From the NCBI GenBank assembly GCA_934132915.1, contig CAKPAK010000066.1, positions 1 to 7,085 of the forward strand: a stretch of DNA of 7,085 nt. Reading direction: 5' to 3'. The notes under the pieces were generated by a model. It was not told the DNA's origin, ran no database searches, and saw nothing but the letters and a program-made list of their open reading frames with translations. Of this stretch, positions 5,519 through 7,085 are shown piece by piece. Every line of letters starts with the position of its first letter. Position 1 is the first letter of the stretch. This DNA comes from an uncultured Bacilli bacterium (GTDB lineage Bacteria; Bacillota_I; Bacilli_A; RF39; UBA660). A program made the position numbers and the translations under genes.

Positions 5519-6703
5519 ATGAATAAATCCATTGAAAAATTTAATCAATTTTTAAAAAAATATCAAGTCGAAATAAAAAAAGAATTTTTTGCTTCTTTTT
5601 TAAGTTTAAATTATGAAAGTACGACCGATGAGAAAGTCGACAAAATTGCCAGGTTGGAAAAAGAAAATATTATTCTTGAGAATTTTCAAAAAATATTTGC
5701 GAGTCTCGATCAACCAACTAGGGTAGTGTTTGCCAACTATGATATTTTATCCGATTTTCTAACTCGATCCGATTTAACTGCTAAAGATAGTACAAAAGTT
5801 TTATTTTCGCTAGTCGAGAAAAATTTAGCTATTGATCTATTAGAGCAGGAAACTTATTTAGTCGATTCAGACAAAATTAATGATTACCCTTTTAAAACAA
5901 TGACCAATGAGGAAGCATGGGAGTTAATTTGTAATGTTGGGATAAGTGATTTACAAGCTCAAGAAGATCTTCCCGAGGAAATGCAATTAAAAATAGAAGA
6001 AATTATGCACTTTGTTGAAAAAAATTCTGTAAATATGAGTCATTTTCTAGAAGCACACAAAAAAATCAAAAAACATTACTTATCCAAATTAATCACTTAC
6101 GATAAATCCGATATTCAAATTGTTTTAGCGTCCTTAAAAGAATTAAAGGTCAAAGAAAATATTCTGCAAAAAGTATCGTTTACTTTAGAGCAAGATTTCC
6201 AAAAAAGAACAAAGTCCATCCAGCCAATTTCTCTAAATTTAGATTTACCAACATCAACAAGTCATTATATTACAGATGAAGAATTTAAGCATTTAAAAAA
6301 AGAACTTGCAACTTACTACAATGTTTATGAAAATCAAATATTAAAAGACATTACTTCTGAAGAAAGGGATCACTGTTTAGAGCTGATGGCATTATTAGGA
6401 AGAAGCGATAAAGAAATGCGCAATTTTCTTTTGAGATCTGAATTTGTTGTTTCTCTTCCTAAAAATCCAATACAACGCTTTTTGGTCTTATACGATAAAA
6501 TTAGATACTATGATTCTAATTTCCAGATTAAAGAAGTTGAAGATAATATTTTGTTCTATCTAAGCGATATGTTTATGGCGGATGAAGAGGAATATCGTTG
6601 GATAAAGCAAGAAATTCAAGAAGAATTATATCGATTAGATTATCTTTTTCCAGATAACTACAAATATGAATTAGAACAAGTAAAAAAGAAAATAAAAAAA
6701 TAA
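5519..6703 (+). CDS. Unrecognised 394-aa helical cytosolic protein
   Basis: I do not recognise this protein or any catalytic motif in it. It has no signal peptide, membrane segment or Cys/His metal cluster (only two Cys, 138 and 286). It is almost wholly helical by appearance. A basic amphipathic N-terminus (KFNQFLKKYQVEIKKEF, 7-23) and a Leu/Ile/Glu-rich helix (40-62) come first. A middle part (70-200) has acidic turns such as AQEDLPEEMQ (147-156). A proline-containing linker (STSHYITDEEF, 246-256) leads to a C-terminal half with TSEERDHCLELMALLGRSDKEMRNFLL (279-305) and a Tyr/Glu-rich stretch (345-383). It ends in a Lys-rich tail. The pattern suggests helical repeats that bind a partner, but this is only an impression. 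It begins at ATG 5519 after GAGGGG, with a near-consensus promoter, and is a single-gene unit ended by the terminator overlapping its stop. Base composition resembles the neighbours, so recent transfer is not indicated. Confidence 0.85.
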   Translation: MNKSIEKFNQFLKKYQVEIKKEFFASFLSLNYESTTDEKVDKIARLEKENIILENFQKIFASLDQPTRVVFANYDILSDFLTRSDLTAKDSTKVLFSLVEKNLAIDLLEQETYLVDSDKINDYPFKTMTNEEAWELICNVGISDLQAQEDLPEEMQLKIEEIMHFVEKNSVNMSHFLEAHKKIKKHYLSKLITYDKSDIQIVLASLKELKVKENILQKVSFTLEQDFQKRTKSIQPISLNLDLPTSTSHYITDEEFKHLKKELATYYNVYENQILKDITSEERDHCLELMALLGRSDKEMRNFLLRSEFVVSLPKNPIQRFLVLYDKIRYYDSNFQIKEVEDNILFYLSDMFMADEEEYRWIKQEIQEELYRLDYLFPDNYKYELEQVKKKIKK

Positions 6704-6730
6704 CTTACTTAACCAGTAAGTCCTTTTTTT
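6703..6730. terminator. Bidirectional terminator shared by convergent genes
   Basis: ACTTACT (6703-6709) pairs perfectly with AGTAAGT (6715-6721) around a 5-nt loop. On the + strand CC and seven T's follow (6724-6730). On the - strand T-rich sequence follows (complement of 6694-6702). The hairpin includes the last base of the + strand gene's TAA (6701-6703) and the whole TAA of the - strand gene (6711-6709). Confidence 0.75.
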
Positions 6731-6921
6731 ATATTGGATAAAATAGAATTTCGCATCTCTTCATTAGAAGTATTCCATAAAACTTCAAATAACACACCAA
6801 GTCCAATCAATGGATCATCGCTCCTTGATTCAATTGAAGAGTCAATTGACTTTTGAATTTCCTCTACAGAATCATCTTTAAAATTATTCACAATATACGA
6901 TCTAACATCAATATTATTCAT
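6709..6921 (-). CDS. sspI: SspI-like small acid-soluble spore protein
   Basis: The 70-aa product resembles the SspI family of minor small acid-soluble spore proteins, known in Bacillus as ~71-aa forespore proteins. The key match is PLIGLGVLFEVLW (37-49), against the family's LPGLGVLFE(V/I)(I/L)W. It is flanked by an N-terminal amphipathic segment (VRSYIVNNF...SVEEIQKSIDSSI, 6-30) and an EEMRNSIL...L tail (54-68), as in SspI. The proline before GLGVLFE is replaced by Ile. The length fits the family exactly. The ATG at 6921 follows GGTGATA (6930-6924). Upstream lie a TATAAT and a sigma-G-like pair, so forespore expression is possible. The neighbouring 394-aa gene converges on it, ending 5 nt away. 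In Bacillus the protein is packed in the spore core; its exact role is poorly known. The family call is by memory of the motif and fairly sure; whether this organism makes spores is not shown here. Confidence 0.75.
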   Translation of the reverse strand: MNNIDVRSYIVNNFKDDSVEEIQKSIDSSIESRSDDPLIGLGVLFEVLWNTSNEEMRNSILSNIKKGLTG

Positions 6922-6935
6922 AGTATCACCAATAA

Positions 6936-6964
6936 TATCATGTTAAAAAAAACCAAAATTATAC
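6936..6964 (-). promoter_or_regulatory. Promoter region of the SspI-like gene (sigma-G-like or sigma-A)
   Basis: On the - strand GTATA (6964-6960), a 17-nt spacer and CATGATA (6942-6936) fit the sigma-F/G pattern (GHATR and CATNNTA). Its start of transcription would fall at about 6929, inside the ribosome site, which is a problem. A TATAAT (6963-6958) in the same place would give a normal leader but has a poor -35 (TAAAGA, 6986-6981). Confidence 0.3.
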
Positions 6965-7085
6965 TAATTTTTTTCTAAAATCTTTATTGTATTTTTAAAA
7001 TTTAACTTAGCAATACCATTAAGTTTATTTTCACCGTACCTTGAAACAATCTGTTTTCCCACCTGATTCACAATATCTCCAGCAC
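6964..7085 (-). CDS. C-terminal end of an unrecognised gene (start outside window)
   Basis: On the - strand the frame is open from the window edge (first full codon at 7083) to the TAG at 6966-6964, encoding 39 residues. It starts AGDIVNQVGKQIVSRYG and ends NTIKILEKN, an amphipathic, basic helical tail with ordinary codon use. The other two frames on this strand are broken by TGA near the edge. Its stop lies 42 nt before the SspI-like ATG on the same strand, so the two may be co-transcribed. The tail is too short to name a family. Confidence 0.65.
   Translation of the reverse strand, partial: AGDIVNQVGKQIVSRYGENKLNGIAKLNFKNTIKILEKN

Overview
The window is AT-rich, low-GC DNA with short intergenic gaps. 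It has Shine-Dalgarno-led genes, clear TTGACA/TATAAT-type promoters, a tRNA gene with an encoded CCA end, and a small gene of the SspI spore-protein type. Together these point to a low-GC Firmicute, most likely an uncultured Bacilli or Clostridia-like gut-type bacterium. This is inferred from style and families, not from a database match. Every gene whose end is visible stops with TAA or TAG, and Trp is read from TGG, so nothing indicates a recoded UGA.

Left part (1-4300, all + strand). The window opens inside a gene whose C-terminal part is built of 76-codon repeats of the helicase-associated (HA) type. It is followed by gltX (glutamyl-tRNA synthetase, the ~550-aa clostridial-type variant) with a clear promoter. 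Next comes a small membrane-anchored surface protein with a SpaA/prealbumin-like domain, which has its own promoter 7 nt after the gltX stop and a terminator behind it. Then comes a CobW/COG0523 metal-chaperone GTPase.

Middle (4301-4765). This is about 465 nt without a protein gene. It is not empty: it holds a MerR-operator-like promoter, a 9-bp hairpin with a bulge, a second weak promoter, a perfect 12-bp terminator on the + strand and a second terminator on the - strand. It may contain a small RNA or the remains of a lost gene.

Right part (4766-7085). On the - strand, a gene for an unrecognised 177-aa coiled-coil protein is followed 10 nt later by tRNA-Arg(CCU), then by the - strand terminator. 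Divergent from it, from a near-consensus promoter, runs an unrecognised 394-aa helical cytosolic protein. This gene converges on an SspI-like small spore protein gene; the two share a bidirectional terminator that overlaps both stop codons. The right edge holds the last 39 codons of another - strand gene.

The genes look like independent housekeeping and lineage-specific units rather than one pathway. I see no transposase, integrase, CRISPR array or phage gene. The least explained parts are the divergent unknown pair (4853-6703) and the structured non-coding gap.
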